Positions 1 through 10,704 of a DNA stretch of 64,000 bases are shown piece after piece. This stretch comes from Thalassia testudinum (lineage: Eukaryota; Streptophyta; Magnoliopsida; Alismatales; Hydrocharitaceae): assembly GCA_037157565.1 (NCBI GenBank), contig JAZHRO010000039.1:40238001-40302000 (forward strand), written 5' to 3'. Both the position numbers and the translations under genes were made by a program. The notes below the pieces were generated by a model. That model was not told the origin of the DNA. It did not search any database and saw only the letters and a program-made list of their open reading frames with translations. How positions within the stretch are numbered: the stretch's first letter is position 1; each line of letters opens with the position of its first letter.

Positions 1-330
1 CAAGGACAAGCACCTCAACTGCATGGCAACATTCGTAGTGGTCGGGTTGACGGCATTATTGGTCATCCCACTACCCACGCCTTCCGGTTGATCCCCTCTT
101 ACTTCTAATTCGTGCTTTTCTAGTCTCCACACAGAGTGGGGATAGTACATGCGGATTGGTCGGTTGGGCGAGAACTCCTCCGAGTCGAGCTCGAGCAGTC
201 CTTGGAACCGCAGCCCCCCAAGTCACGAAAATAGGGGAAGAAAAGAAACCAAGTCCAAGCAATCCAGCAAGAGACCATCTCTATTGATCAGCCAGCGACT
301 TCGGGGTTGCAGCCGGGCTCGTCTACCATG
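1..330 (+). other. Protease-RT linker region of the Tat element, degenerate
   Basis: No clean reading frame. The stretch at about 205-340 resembles 57240-57400 further right in the window (shared pieces such as AGAAAAGAAA and CCAAGTCCA in the same order), so both belong to related Tat elements. In this family the stretch lies just before the reverse transcriptase. No protease motif can be made out. Confidence 0.5.
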
Positions 331-1340
331 GTTGTACAGATGTATCTCGATGATGCTACAAAGCTCATTCGGGTCGAAGCGGACCTTGCGCCCTCCAAAG
401 TGCAGGAATTGCTCCTCTTACTCTGAGCCAACACGGATATCTTCGCTTGGTCCCCCAATGACCTACCCGGGGTGGACCTGTCCTTGATTCAGCACAACCT
501 GAACATCTAGGAGGGCACCCGTATAATCAAACAGGCGCGCCAGCACAAGTTGTCCGAGTACTAGCAGGTGGCTGAAGCATAGCTCCAAAAGCTCCTGGAT
601 GCAAGATTCATAGAAGAATCCTTATATCCGGCTTGGCTCTCAAATGTCGAAATGGTGAAGATGGCCAACGACCAGTGGCGCATGTGCATCGACTTCACCA
701 ACTTGAACGAAGCCTGCCTAAAGGATGAGTTCTCCTTGCCAAGGGTCGACTCCCTGGTGGACTCCTGTAGCGGTCAGTCCCACATGTCCTTCTTGGACGC
801 TTACAGTGGATACCACCAGATCAGCCTCACCCCGGCCGATAGATCTCACACTTCCTTTATCATGAACAAGGATCTGTTCTAGTACAGAGTTATGCCCTTC
901 GGCCTAAAAAACACTGGGGCCACATACCAACACATTGTAAATATGATTTTTGCAAAAATAATAGGAAAATTATTTGAGGTATACATTAATGAGATGCTAG
1001 TTAAGGGATAGAACTTCCCATGACATCTCAAGTATTTGGTCGAGGTCTTCCAAATTCTAAGGAACACCCGCCTCCGCCTGAACCTTAGCAAATGCACCTT
1101 TGGGGTCTCGGCAGGTAAGTTTCTTGGATTTCTGGTCTCTAGTCAAGGAATCGAAGCCAACCCAGAAAAATCCAGGCAATTGAAGACCTGCAGCCGCCAG
1201 TGTACTAAAGGGCTGCAGTCGTTGGTTGACAAGATCACTTCATTAGGTTGGTTCTTGACCCGATCTTCTGACAAATGCATACCTTTCTTCGAGTGCATAA
1301 AAAAGGGCAAATGCTACAATGTTGCCAACTGGACCCCCAT
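331..1340 (+). pseudogene. Reverse transcriptase of Tat Gypsy element, inactive
   Basis: Frame 1 reads an RVT_1-type reverse transcriptase. It has the N-terminal segment with DIFAWSPNDLPG, the finger motif MCIDFTNLNEAC, the SFLDAYSGYHQI block, MPFGLKNTGATYQ and the downstream TFGVSAGKFLGFLVS block. Stops interrupt the frame at 424, 508, 880 and 1009, among others. The catalytic YxDD box at 982-993 reads YINE, so both metal-binding aspartates are lost. That alone rules out polymerase activity. A frameshift near 1335-1345 moves the reading into frame 3 for the RNase H. The family call is very safe; the lineage is set by the neighbouring double RNase H. Confidence 0.9.
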
Positions 1341-1341
1341 T

Positions 1342-1583
1342 GCCAGAAGGCGCTGGAGGAAGTCAAAAATGCTCTCCGAAGTCCCCTTGTCTTAACAGCA
1401 CCCCAGCTCGGGGAAGTCCTCTCCCTGTACCTGACTGCCTCCACATCGGCTGTCAGTGCTGTCCTAGTCAATAATCGGAGCAGAGCTCAGCGGCCTGTGT
1501 ACTTTGTTCGCAAAACCTATCAAGGTGAGGAAGCCAAGTACACGGTCATAGAGAAGTTGGGGCTAGCCCTCGTTACCGTATAA
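1342..1583 (+). pseudogene. RNase H domain (retroelement type) of Tat pol
   Basis: Frame 3 reads a retrotransposon RNase H. The core strand LYLTASTSAVSAVLV is followed by QRPVYFV and then YTVIEKLGLALV, the usual order and spacing of this domain in Ty3/Gypsy pol. In the living element this domain degrades the RNA strand of the RNA-DNA hybrid. The frame is continuous here but is reached only by a frameshift from the RT, and it ends at the stop at 1581-1583. Downstream codons (about 1640-1760, QLQRAIKAQVLADF) show the linker to the second RNase H in another frame. Confidence 0.8.
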
Positions 1584-1639
1584 CGGTCTTGTCAAACTCC
1601 CCCCTCTGGAGGATGCTACACAAGCCCACGGGGCCAGCA

Positions 1640-2244
1640 TGACATATTAGATGGGCTATGGAGTTAGCTGAGTTCAACGTCAAGTATCAACTGCAAAGAG
1701 CGATCAAGGCACAAGTCCTAGCCGACTTCGTTGTCAAGTTCATTGATCCCCATGCCTCCCTCTCACTCCCCTAGCGACTATACATCGATGGCTCGTCTAT
1801 GATAGCCGGGTTTGGGGTTGGGATAGCCTTGACTGCCCCAGACGACGCTACTCATAAGTTTGCCGTAAAATTGGACTTTCCTGCGTCCAATTTCCAAGAG
1901 GAATATGAGGCTATGATGGCAGGAATCCGGGTAGCAAAATCCTTGGGGATCACCTCGCTTGAGATCCACACGAACTCCTAGCTGGTCGCCAATCAAATAA
2001 ACGTGAGTACCAAGCTCGGGATTCGAACATGATACTGTATGCGGAAAAAATCAAGGAGTTGGCGAATTTCAAAATCGACTCCGTTAGGCAGATACCCCGA
2101 GCGGACAACCCCTTGGTAGACGTATTGGCGAAACTCGCTGCTGCCATCCCTCAGAGGCAAGAAACGGACATCTACCTTCAGACTCTGAAAGAGCCAATTG
2201 TCCTTGCTCCCAGAGTGCTCATGATAGAGCCGTCCACCTCTTAG
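1640..2244 (+). pseudogene. Archaeal-type second RNase H of Tat pol, inactive
   Basis: From about 1660 the linker AEFNVKYQLQRAIKAQVLADF leads into a second RNase H fold in frame 2: LYIDGS, then GFGVGIAL, then EEYEAMMAGIRVAKSLG, then LEIHTNS. This is the aRNH domain specific to the Tat clade. The third acidic residue, normally an aspartate in an S-D-S turn, is asparagine at 1973-1975, followed at once by a stop at 1979-1981. The C-terminal part (YAEKIKELANFKIDSVRQIP, ADNPLVDVLAKLA) continues in frame 1 after a frameshift near 2020 and ends at the stop at 2242. In the parental element the domain would take part in second-strand priming; here it is broken. Confidence 0.82.
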
Positions 2245-2294
2245 ATGACGCCTATCATTACTTACCTGAGCTCTGGCAAGTTGTCCCTAGGAGA

Positions 2295-3150
2295 ACCTCG
2301 ACCAAGGGCCTTCCACCTCAAGGCCTCCAGGTACACCCTGATTGAGGGGCATTTGTACAAGCGAGGGTATTCCACCCCCGGCTATGCGACCTAACCCAGG
2401 ATGAGGCAACCCAAGACTTACAAGAAGACCATGGAGGCACTTGTGGGAACCACAAAGGGTACAAGGCGCTCTTGGCCAGACTATTCCAAGAAGGCTACTT
2501 AAGCCCCAAATGAAGCAGCATTGCAAAGCCTTCATGCGTAAGTGCGATAAATGCCAGTGGTTCGCCACCCTCCACTACTTACTGCCTGGAAAGCAGGTGC
2601 CCGTTATGTCACCCATCCCATTTGCAAAATGGGGCAGGGATTTCATTGGTCCTTTCCCGCCAATGTCGACTCAGAAGCGGTTCATCTTGGTAGTCGTTGA
2701 CTACTTTTCCAAGTGGGTCGAAGTAGAGGCCATAGCCAGCCCTACAGCCGACAGGGTCATATCCTTCGTCCGAAAGAGCATCATAGCTCAGTACTGGGTG
2801 CCCCACTACATAGTGACAGACAACGGAACCCAGTTTGCTTGCAAAAAGATTGAGGACTTTTGTACCAGTTGGGACATCTGTATGTGCTTTACATTAGTGG
2901 GACATCCCCAAGCAAATGGACAAGCCAACGTAAACAAATCACACCATCATCTCAACGCTCAAACATCGACTAGAATCAACTAAAGGGAGATGAGCGGAGG
3001 AACTTCTGGACGTTCCTTGGGGATACAAGACTTGCAAGGGGAATTCTACAGGCTACACACCATTGAACTTGGTATATGGCATGGAAGCCTGGCTACCCAT
3101 CGAAACAGTCCTCCCCACCTACAAAACGCAACTTTATAACCCTACTACCA
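2295..3150 (+). pseudogene. Integrase of Tat Gypsy element, inactive
   Basis: A degraded zinc-binding N-terminus lies at about 2430-2570 (CGNHKG, then C-DKC in a shifted frame). The rve core follows in frame 2 from 2600: RDFIGPF (first D, 2639-2641), VVDYFSKWVE, then IVTDNGTQF (second D, 2819-2821). The third catalytic residue should be a glutamate 35 residues further on in the QAE motif. At 2927-2929 the codon is AAC, giving asparagine, so the DDE triad is incomplete. The C-terminal block with GYTPLNLVYGMEAWLPIE reads on to about 3120. The frame stops at 2981-2983 before this block. Integrase would insert the cDNA into host DNA; this copy cannot. Confidence 0.88.
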
Positions 3151-3211
3151 ACGATTATCAAGTTCACCTATTTACCCACTACCAATGATTATCAAGTTCA
3201 CCTATTTACCC
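3144..3211 (+). repeat. 34-bp tandem duplication at element junction
   Basis: Two adjacent 34-bp copies (3144-3177 and 3178-3211) begin ACTACCAA and end TTTACCC, with a single C/T difference. The duplication sits exactly where Tat pol homology ends and the next element's protease region begins, so it may mark the recombination or insertion junction. Confidence 0.85.
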
Positions 3212-3267
3212 TTTCCTGAGGCCTTAAAGAGTCACAAGAAAAGAAAAAGACTTGCACACCTAAAGAG

Positions 3268-3944
3268 GTGGTTTTACCTGCTAACATAAGTGCATTTGTT
3301 TCTGGCAAATCATTCATATCTTGTGCCATCAAGGGATTAACCTTTAATAGAGCCCTTGTGGATCTAGGGTCTTCCATCAGCTTGATTCCTATCACTCTTT
3401 TTTACCGCACCAGACTTGGAGATCTACACCATACACCTATCACCATTAAAATGGCAGATGGATCCATCAACACAGCTAAGGGGCTTGTTCATGATGTGAT
3501 CATTAAAGTGCAAGGCCTTAACTTTTCGATTGATTTTATTGTTTTGGACATGGATATACCAGAGAAGCTTAGCTAAGTGATTCACCCATCACTCTGGGTC
3601 TCCCTTTCTTGGCTACGAGCAATGCATGGATTGACTGCTACTCAGGATGTATGGAAATGAGTAGTGGCAATGAGAAGATTCACTTTGACATTTATGCAGC
3701 CTCTTAGAAAACAAAGTCAGGGTATTTTTTGGATGATACGGAAAGTGATTCGGAGGGTAATTCGAAAGAAACCATGGCAATTGACACCTGGGTAGGACCA
3801 CATGACGGAATAAAGAATCTACTAAATCACAAGAGTCACCCTCAATACAAGATCAAATCTTTGATAGCATGGTTGACTATCATGATCGACCAAGCCCAAT
3901 TCAAACCCCTACCCCTTGCAATGAATCCCAGATTACTCAATTAA
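3268..3944 (+). pseudogene. Retropepsin-like protease of Athila-like element
   Basis: Frame 1 (3268-3576) reads a gypsy aspartic protease: ALVDLGSSISLIP with the catalytic aspartate at 3361-3363, TIKMADGSI, and DFIVLDMDIPEK. After the stop at 3574-3576 the homology continues in frame 3 from 3582 as ITLGLPFLATSNAWIDC. This is the block normally beginning ILGRPFL, here with R changed to L, and it is followed by MEMSSGNEKIHFDIY. A stop follows near 3705, then an acidic stretch to 3944. The DLG form and the LGRPFLAT-like block are typical of Athila-type gypsy elements. It would process the gag-pol polyprotein. It carries one frameshift and at least one stop. Confidence 0.8.
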
Positions 3945-4348
3945 TGAAAATGGTTCACGAAATAAAAGAAGATAGTACGAGAGAATATGATGATATAAGA
4001 AAAGAGTTTCATAGAATACGGGACAAGCAACAAAAATTAGAAATGTTTGAGTTTGGGTCAGGTGTGCCACAACAGAATTGTGATTCTAAGGTGGTCATTG
4101 AGGAATCTATAGATCATACACCCGAGGTCGATGATATTGATGTCCCTATTGAAGTTGAGGGAGATTCATTTGACGATCTTGATCTTGATTTAGGGCCTGA
4201 ATATCAATCATTTCATTTTGACAAACCAAGCATTATTGAGCCTGAATATGATTTCGTTGTATTTGAAGATATCCATGTAGACATTATCAATTGATTCAGA
4301 TGATCACACATACTAAACAACAAAATCAAAAAGACTTTAACGACTCCT
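3869..4348 (+). pseudogene. Acidic, charged ORF inside Athila-like element, unknown
   Basis: A 141-residue open frame (frame 2, 3869-4294) encodes a charged segment likely to form a helix (MKMVHEIKEDSTREYDDIRK) and then a very acidic tail (EVDDIDVPIEVEGDSFDDLD). I do not recognise a domain. After two stops the frame runs to the insertion site at 4353. If the LARD and one TSD copy are removed, it reads directly into the integrase tail at 13517. It could be a degenerate RT-upstream linker or a replacement segment in an internally deleted element. Function is not assigned. Confidence 0.4.
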
Positions 4349-4353
4349 ATTAT
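4349..4353. repeat. Target-site duplication ATTAT, left of LARD
   Basis: ATTAT here matches ATTAT at 13514-13518 directly after the opposite LTR end. The inner LTR start here is CG rather than TG and a few bases are missing compared with the other LTR, so the exact left edge is the less certain one. Confidence 0.65.
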
Positions 4354-6099
4354 CGCTGCGAGATCGATGTTTAAAGGTGTCGCGTTGCAGTATAGTCGAA
4401 ATCGCTTTGAAAACAAATACAATTTTATTACTCGAAAAGGTTCTGAGGTCGAACACAGGGAGTAAATGGAATTCACACACTAAACTTAGCAATTAATGCA
4501 AATTGGACACATAATATTACTCAAAAACAAATTAAGAATGTAGAGCATGACTATATGAAGAGTAAAAAGTGTTTTAGAAAAAATAATGGTGATTTGAATC
4601 ACCAATTAAAAGTCTGATACATAGAATCATTACTCAAATCGACTAAAGAAGGAAATATAAATTCAGACGTTTGATTTTGCAATCAGACGTCTTAAATGAC
4701 TTTGCTACAGTATCCTTCTTTTCTTCTTTTGTTTTCTCTGATTCTGCCTTTCTTCTTCTTCTTCCCCTTCTTCTTTAGGCTTTCTTCTTCTTCTTCTTCT
4801 TCTGCCTTCAGCCTTCTCTTCATCTTCTTCTTCCTTTCTCTTCCTTAGGCTTTCTTCTCCTCTGACCCTTCTGCCTTCTGAATCCAACTAAGTGTCTGAG
4901 CAATCTTCTCAGAGCAAAAACGCCCTACCCCCGTGCAACTCTCCTCTCTCTTTCTCTCTTTCTATTTCAGTCTTGCTCTCCCAGAGCCACAACTGGTCGG
5001 GTAATCGGATCAAGTGCATACCCAGGTCCAGGGTCATCGGCATGCGTGGTGAGCGAGGAGTGAAGGTCAAACGGGTAGTCGGGTCGGCCAGGTCAGCGGG
5101 GGTAATGTCGCGGATAAGTCCGGTGAAGGGGGAGGAGGACCTTACCCTCAGTGTTGGAGGCGAACAACTACAGACAATTATTTAATTTATGCTCATGAAA
5201 GCGCCTCTTTGTTTCCGAGGTGGGATTAAATGTCCCACCTTTCTTCCGTGCAACACAGCAGCAAGGTGCTTGGTAATTTGGCGAGGTTACAGCTGCTGAA
5301 GCCTTCGCTTGAGGGCTTGGACACTTGCACGCCTCTATTCCGCTCAGCCTGGGACTGAAGCCTGGGCATAGCATGGCCTAGAGCGACTTGAAGCTTCATC
5401 GAAGCTCGGCAGCAATGGAGGGTCATGGGTCTGCTACCTGAAATCAAGAAAAGAGGCCTAATGGCCATGTCAGAATGCTTAGCATGGTTGCCGTGGCATG
5501 ACGAATGTAACGGTGGTCGTGGTGGTCGGACGGTGAAGGGAATAGTCGGTGAGAGTAGGTTTGTTTGGGGAAGTGTTTGGGTGGACAATGGAGTGAATGG
5601 AGTGAGGGGAAATGATCAGGGAGGTGCAGTGGAGGTTGTAGGGTGGTCGGCGAGGTGGATGGAGGTGCGTAGTGGTGGGAGCACCTCGCCGGAGGTATTG
5701 CCGGAGATGGAGGAGATGACGGTGGTCAGTAGCGTCGGTGGTTGGTTTTGGGAAATAGAGAGAGGGGAAGAAAGAGTGAGAGAGAGGGAGTCTAAGAAAC
5801 TACTTCTATGGGATGAAAGGGAAAGGAATCCCACACCGGTGTGGTTGCCGGACGTGGGGAAGATGAACCTCCGTAGGAGAGGCAGCGGCAAAGATGGGGT
5901 AGGGACGACGTCGGCGGGTATTGCTCGACGCGGAGGACGGAGAGGGAGATAACCTCGCCACTGGTATTGTGGTTGGGCGACGAGAGAGCGAGGGAGAGAT
6001 CGCCGGAGCATGCGGAGGGTCGTGGTCGGAGGGGAGAGAGGAATAGGGAGAATTCCGGCCTAAATTAAAGCTGAGGAGAACGGTTGGTTCTGGGGCATC

Positions 6100-6106
6100 T
6101 TAAATA
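6100..6106 (-). promoter_or_regulatory. TATA-like box of LARD LTR A
   Basis: TATTTAA on the minus strand, at the same place as TATAAAA in LTR copy C (15874-15868) and ATTTAA in copy B (12576-12571). In all three copies a hairpin starts 21-22 bp upstream. It is the likely core promoter for minus-strand transcription. Confidence 0.55.
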
Positions 6107-6127
6107 GGTCTTCAAAGAGGGTTTTGT

Positions 6128-6221
6128 GCTTGGAAGCCAAGCCTCCAAGCAAGGCATGCTCGCCGGAGAAGGAAGCTTCAAGAGACCCGAATATCTCATG
6201 TGCTCGCATGAGAGATTGGGG
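6128..6221. promoter_or_regulatory. Double hairpin upstream of the TATA box, LTR A
   Basis: HP1: GCTTGGAAGC, loop CAA, GCCTCCAAGC (6128-6150), 10-bp stem with one mismatch. HP2: arms 6186-6200 and 6207-6221 around TGCTCG, 13 of 15 pairs. Equivalent hairpins occupy 12598-12690 and 15896-15979 in the other two LTRs, with different stem sequences in the third. Confidence 0.7.
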
Positions 6222-7043
6222 AAGAATCAGGGCTCATCAATGGGTTCATATTGTAGAGGATTAATTGATAAATCTCCCTTCCAATTTTGGAAGGGATTCT
6301 TTAATCAATCTGGAAGAAAATCCTAGTTGAAAATTGTCGGAGTAGGTTTCCTCCGCGATAATGGCGAAGGGACCTATTTGCGAAGACAATGAAGAAGTTA
6401 GGAGGCTGTTTGCAAGGGTTTTTGAAAGTTAGGGGTAGAATTGTAATCAAACAGGACCTTTTTGCAAACAAGGTCAAGGCAAGTTCTCCTTAGGTCGAAA
6501 TTTTGGTACAAACCTAAATTGGATCCAAGAAATCCAATGGTGAAGTTGGATTTTTTTGTTTTGACTACTTTTGACTGGGTAATTTATACAAAAACCTAAA
6601 TTAGGGTAAATATTTGTCTCAGACTCCAATTTAGGTCAAGATGGATTCTGATGGCCAATTTGAAGGTACTAAACCCTAGAGAATATTTTTCTATGATTTT
6701 TAGAGGATTTAAGTGAATTTTATCCTGACCATAACCTTGGTTAATTAAGTGGGTCTGCTTTTAGGATTTCAAAAGTCATTTAATTCTCAGAACGCACGCA
6801 AATCCTTTTCTGTCTGATCTAACCCACTTGTTATCGGTTAAGACCATTTGACCTTTGTTTAGCCCTTGAGAAAACCCATGATTGTACTGCATTGGTAAAA
6901 TTACAATTTTACCCCTAGTTTCTTGTGTTTCTCTTAGAAAGGTTATGTAATGAATTATGACCTTCAGTTGGTTATGAAGGAGCATTTATTGACTCAATTA
7001 GATCAATATGAGCTAGTTAAGGCTCATGATGGTGTTCCCATCA

Positions 7044-8647
7044 TAACCCCATTCCTATCTTTCGCTAGTCCTTTAGCAAAATCTCAAGGTATTAGCTTTG
7101 ATTCTAGACCATGAAATCTTTTGATGCTCAAAAACTGTGATGTGTGCTTTCTTCTGTAGATTAGGTTAGAATGCCAATATTATGCTTAGAGGTACTCGAG
7201 TACCAACCAAGATCTGGACTAGACCAGCTCTAGCATCAGTTTGCCATGAAGGTTTCTAAGGGCCACAGGAACTATCCTAAGGTTTGTTGAACTCCGCGGT
7301 TAAAGCACCCATGCTTGTAACATGTTTTAGCCTTGGTTCAGTTTGCAGTGCGTTTTTGTCAGAGAGAGACAGAGGAATTTTTCTTTGTTTTTGGATAGTT
7401 TTCTCTCCCTTTTCCTTTTATTTCTAGCTTCAGATTGGCTTCACAACACGGTCTATATCGGATTCCTAGTCCACATCATCAATTCTCGAAGGGTCCCTGG
7501 CAATCGATGCTTCAAGATAGCACCGCCCATGGCAACCCCAGAACCCTGGCTTTCGAGATTTCAAGATAATCTCGCCCATGGTGTTTTGTAGCTAAATCCA
7601 AACCTTAGCAATCGACATTTCGGGATAATATCGCCCATGGCATCTGAACCAGTACAGGGTTCTTACATACCCCAGGTAGGATATGTAGAAATCCTAGGAG
7701 ACAAGCACTGAGGAGACGATATGTTATTGCACATCTTCGAGGGGCCACGCTAGGAACTCGTCCAAATCAACTTGTGTTAACCAGCCACCCCTAATCTAGG
7801 TGACTTTTTCATAACAATTTAAATGCATTTGCGTGATTTTGATACTTAAACGCACTGAACTAGACTGTGTGTGGATTAGGGTGCTTAGGTTATAGAGTCT
7901 TGCAAACTAGAGGTCAGTTAACGAGGTCGAATACTCCCTGAGCCTTATACCTAATACTTAAGCTTCGCATTTTCCCCAACCTCTTAAGGATTATCCAGAT
8001 CCTAGCGGGCATTTAAATTTTTAAGCCTATGGTTATAGCCCAAAAGGCCTAAAATCAGCATTCCTACTAAACTCTTCTTTGTTTAATTTTTGTCTTTCTT
8101 TTTCTTTCTTTTGATATGGTCTAGAACTAAGTCAATTCCTTAATTTCTTACTAATGACTATCTCTTTTCCTTTTCTTTTCAACTTGTGCTCCTTTTTGAC
8201 ATTTTTAACTCCTCCACTTTTTCTCCTCAAAATTTGATATGCCAACAAAATTTTCTCTCCTCTAAATTTTTTGTTCTTTTTCAAGAATTTTTTTTTTAGA
8301 ATTTTTGGAATTTGTGATTTTTCTTGAGAACCTTTTCGAACTTTTGATTTTTGAATGCTTGCACTTTACCACCCTCATGCCTATGTTTTGCAATATCTTC
8401 ATTGTAAACGAAGGGTGTGAAACAGTTTTGGGTTAAGAAATTTAGAACAGGATTATCAGGTGGGCGAACGGGTCGGGAATAACTGTTGCGGATGATTTCA
8501 TGCTCTAGCTTGTGTACCAGAGGTAGGATCGACTGTTCTGAAATCGAACTCAGGGTGCAATAGATGTGAAATACATAAGAATAATCAAAAGGATCTCGAT
8601 TTTTGAAATGATGGGTTGCCTCCCATTATGTGCTAAATCCAATGCCT
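7044..8647 (-). other. LARD internal region, downstream of ORF, non-coding
   Basis: No coding signal seen on either strand. The part next to the 3' LTR on the minus strand is purine-rich (AAAGATAGGAATGGGG), which fits a polypurine tract for plus-strand priming. It contains a short three-copy repeat (7495-7650) and a T/C-rich tract at 8080-8350. Confidence 0.6.
7495..7650 (+). repeat. Three imperfect repeats with CGCCCATGG core
   Basis: Three units of about 50-60 bp share a (T)TCRAGATAAT-like stretch followed by CGCCCATGG, with cores at 7524, 7573 and 7632. They lie in the LARD internal region near the 3' LTR. Confidence 0.7.
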
Positions 8648-9598
8648 TCAGCCGAGCGGGAAATGATCTGGAGAAGGAGTGATCAAATCGGCTGAGTTTT
8701 GCAGAACAAGCACCTTGATTAAGAGCCTAGTTGGTCCAACCAGGTGCTTATTCAGGTCTACAGGTTGATGATGCAGCCCAAACCCAATCAATCTGATGGG
8801 TTGATAAATGTAGATAAAGAGATGTGAAACCCACCATATACTTTGGAATTCGAAATGGTATGGAGGTGTATAGCTAAGGTCGGGTTGAGTCGAATCAACC
8901 TGATCAGAGTAGGGATCCTTAAATGAAAAAGAATCAGTGGGGCATGTAGGAACCCTACAGAAGTGATCAGAGAAGGATGGGGCGTGATTTGTAGTCTGAT
9001 CGATGTCCAAAACCCGATAAAAATGTGGATGAGAATCATCTGCAACTGGCTCATTAAGAGGGGAATCAGAATAGAAATTGAGTCCGGTTGCGGGTCGGGG
9101 TTGAAAACAGGTTTGAACAGGTTCTATAAATGAAATAGAAATCATGTTGATCCTCAATATTATTCCAAGACGTTTCATTAACTGATTGGGGCATGTACAG
9201 GTATTTTGGTCGATAACTTGTTTCAACTGTTTCATCATTTCTTCCCATTTTTCAAGATCATCTTGGTGTTTTTCCCAAAGTGCAGAATTTGTCATGCATT
9301 GGAGATATTCAAAGTTATGCAATTTTTCTATCTCAATGTATCCTATTATGAGAATATCTCGGGTTGATCCCTTTGTTGCTTCTGTTAATAATAATTGGGC
9401 ATAGTTTATGATGAAGGTTGTTATTGTCAATATATTAACCTGAATCTCTCTAATTGGTTTTGACATTTTGTAATCAATCTCATAAAATCTAAGGGCATCC
9501 TCAACCATTACATCATTCATGGATATTTGAGATTCAGGTTTCTTCAATGGTTTTCCTAAGTAGCCAGGCTGCATTTTTGAATCAGATGGTGGAATCAA
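8648..9598 (-). CDS. LARD internal ORF, 316 codons, unknown protein
   Basis: The only long frame in the LARD interior. It lies on the element's own coding strand, about 1.1 kb from the primer-binding site, and is free of stops. The N-terminal half has hydrophobic helices (ITTFIINYAQLLLTEATKG) and a charged segment likely to form a coiled coil (HQDDLEKWEEMMKQLKQVID) followed by a C-T-C-P pair. The C-terminal half is rich in Pro, Ser, Asp and aromatic residues. No zinc knuckle or known gag domain is evident. It could be a diverged gag-like protein or a captured host fragment. Start chosen at the first ATG of the open frame. An intact frame in such an old element is notable, but expression is unproven. 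Confidence 0.45.
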   Translation of the reverse strand: MIPPSDSKMQPGYLGKPLKKPESQISMNDVMVEDALRFYEIDYKMSKPIREIQVNILTITTFIINYAQLLLTEATKGSTRDILIIGYIEIEKLHNFEYLQCMTNSALWEKHQDDLEKWEEMMKQLKQVIDQNTCTCPNQLMKRLGIILRINMISISFIEPVQTCFQPRPATGLNFYSDSPLNEPVADDSHPHFYRVLDIDQTTNHAPSFSDHFCRVPTCPTDSFSFKDPYSDQVDSTQPDLSYTPPYHFEFQSIWWVSHLFIYIYQPIRLIGFGLHHQPVDLNKHLVGPTRLLIKVLVLQNSADLITPSPDHFPLG

Positions 9599-10704
9599 GA
9601 TGTAGAATCAAAATTCAGATTCAGAATGAAGTGATTTGATCTGAATAGAACTCCCTAAGAAAATCTGTGTGTGTGCTCTAAATAGAAGGGATGAGGGACT
9701 GGATGTGATATTGACTTAATCAAGGCACCTAAGGATTTTTGGATGACTATAGGGGTTCGGGGCGGATGATACCCCTGGACCAGAAAGTTGTCCACCTGAG
9801 AATTACCTAGACAGCCAAGAAGGAAGAGTCCCGCAAAGACCCCTACACGGTAAAGCGCCCCCACGGGTTACAGGGTTTGCCCTACCAAACCTTCCTTGTC
9901 ACTGAGGGTCCAGGTAGACTAGAATGAATAACTTGACCTTTTAAGTCTAACAGTTTTATGTCCTGATTTGTGCCTTTGTTTTCACTTGAGTTAGCAGTTG
10001 ATTTGACTTGTGACCTAATTTGGACGTTGGTTGGCCTATAATATAGACCTACTTTACCTGACCTGCCCTAAAGATGACAGAATGAACCCTGACTTGACTC
10101 TCAAGTTATTAGGTTCAAGGATTTTAAGGTTCAAGTGATTTTAGAGCCTAATTTTAGGGTTTTTCCTAATTAGATCTTTTCAATCAAGGGATTGGGTAGT
10201 ACACAAATGCGGGTGGGTTTGTTTTTATGCAGGCAAGTGTGAATTAGCACCCCAAAACCCTAATGCAGAAACCCTAATTTGGCTTTATTTCCAAGTCCTC
10301 TTTGATCTTCAAAGTTGTTCTCCTTGGACTTCAGACAAGAAGTGCGTAGTCCAAAAAGATTAAAAGTTAAGCGTAGTTCCTAATAGGCACAGGAAATTTG
10401 GGGTAGGATCTCTTTAACAGAATCGCTTCAACTTCAATGAGATTTCAAAAAAAATTCGCACATCAGGAAACTTTCCTATGAAAAAATAAGGCAGGTGATT
10501 CATAATTGATTATTTCCTTTTTATCTTCCCAAGATTAGGGGGTTGATTAGGGAAGAATAGATAAGTTACCTGCCCTGGAGTGGTTGATTTGCGCGGAAGA
10601 TCTCCTCATGAAGTACCTCGCAGAATCACATTAAAGAAAATAAGGCAAGTTAGTGCTCAAATATAATCAAATAATACAGAGACTAGCGGTGAATTGCGTG
10701 TTGC
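9599..10704 (-). other. LARD leader between primer site and ORF
   Basis: About 1.1 kb of untranslated leader on the minus strand. A 69-codon frame at 9655-9864 has no recognisable features and is probably chance. No other structure seen. Confidence 0.5.

Larger units (their letters stand above)
1..3177 (+). mobile_element. Ty3/Gypsy Tat-lineage retrotransposon, decayed pol region
   Basis: A plus-strand pol region reads in the order reverse transcriptase, RNase H, a second archaeal-type RNase H and integrase, spread over all three frames with stops and frameshifts. A second RNase H between the first one and integrase is the known hallmark of the Tat lineage (Ogre, Retand and relatives) of plant Ty3/Gypsy elements. 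No LTR is visible on either side: the left part lies outside the window, and the right end stops at about 3.15 kb beside a short tandem duplication and an unrelated protease fragment. The element is dead (see the individual domains). Confidence 0.88.
4354..7043 (-). repeat. 3' LTR of LARD (copy A)
   Basis: Colinear with 10726-13513 along its length. On the minus strand it starts TGATGGGAACACC at 7043. In transcriptional order it holds a hairpin at 6221-6186, a second hairpin at 6150-6128, a TATA-like TATTTAA at 6106-6100, a GC-rich leader, a GAA/GGA-rich low-complexity tract (4870-4720 on the plus strand as TTC repeats), a GACGTC site (4686) and a conserved CCCTGTGTTCGACC block at 4462-4447. 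Open frames inside it (for example 5425-6011 on both strands) are not treated as genes. Confidence 0.85.

Noticed and set aside
5425..6011. Opposed 175- and 131-codon frames
   Set aside because: They overlap on opposite strands in the GC-rich leader of LARD LTR A; copy B does not keep them intact.
8788..9248. Two other minus-strand frames within the LARD ORF
   Set aside because: Shadows of the 316-codon frame; shorter and without features.
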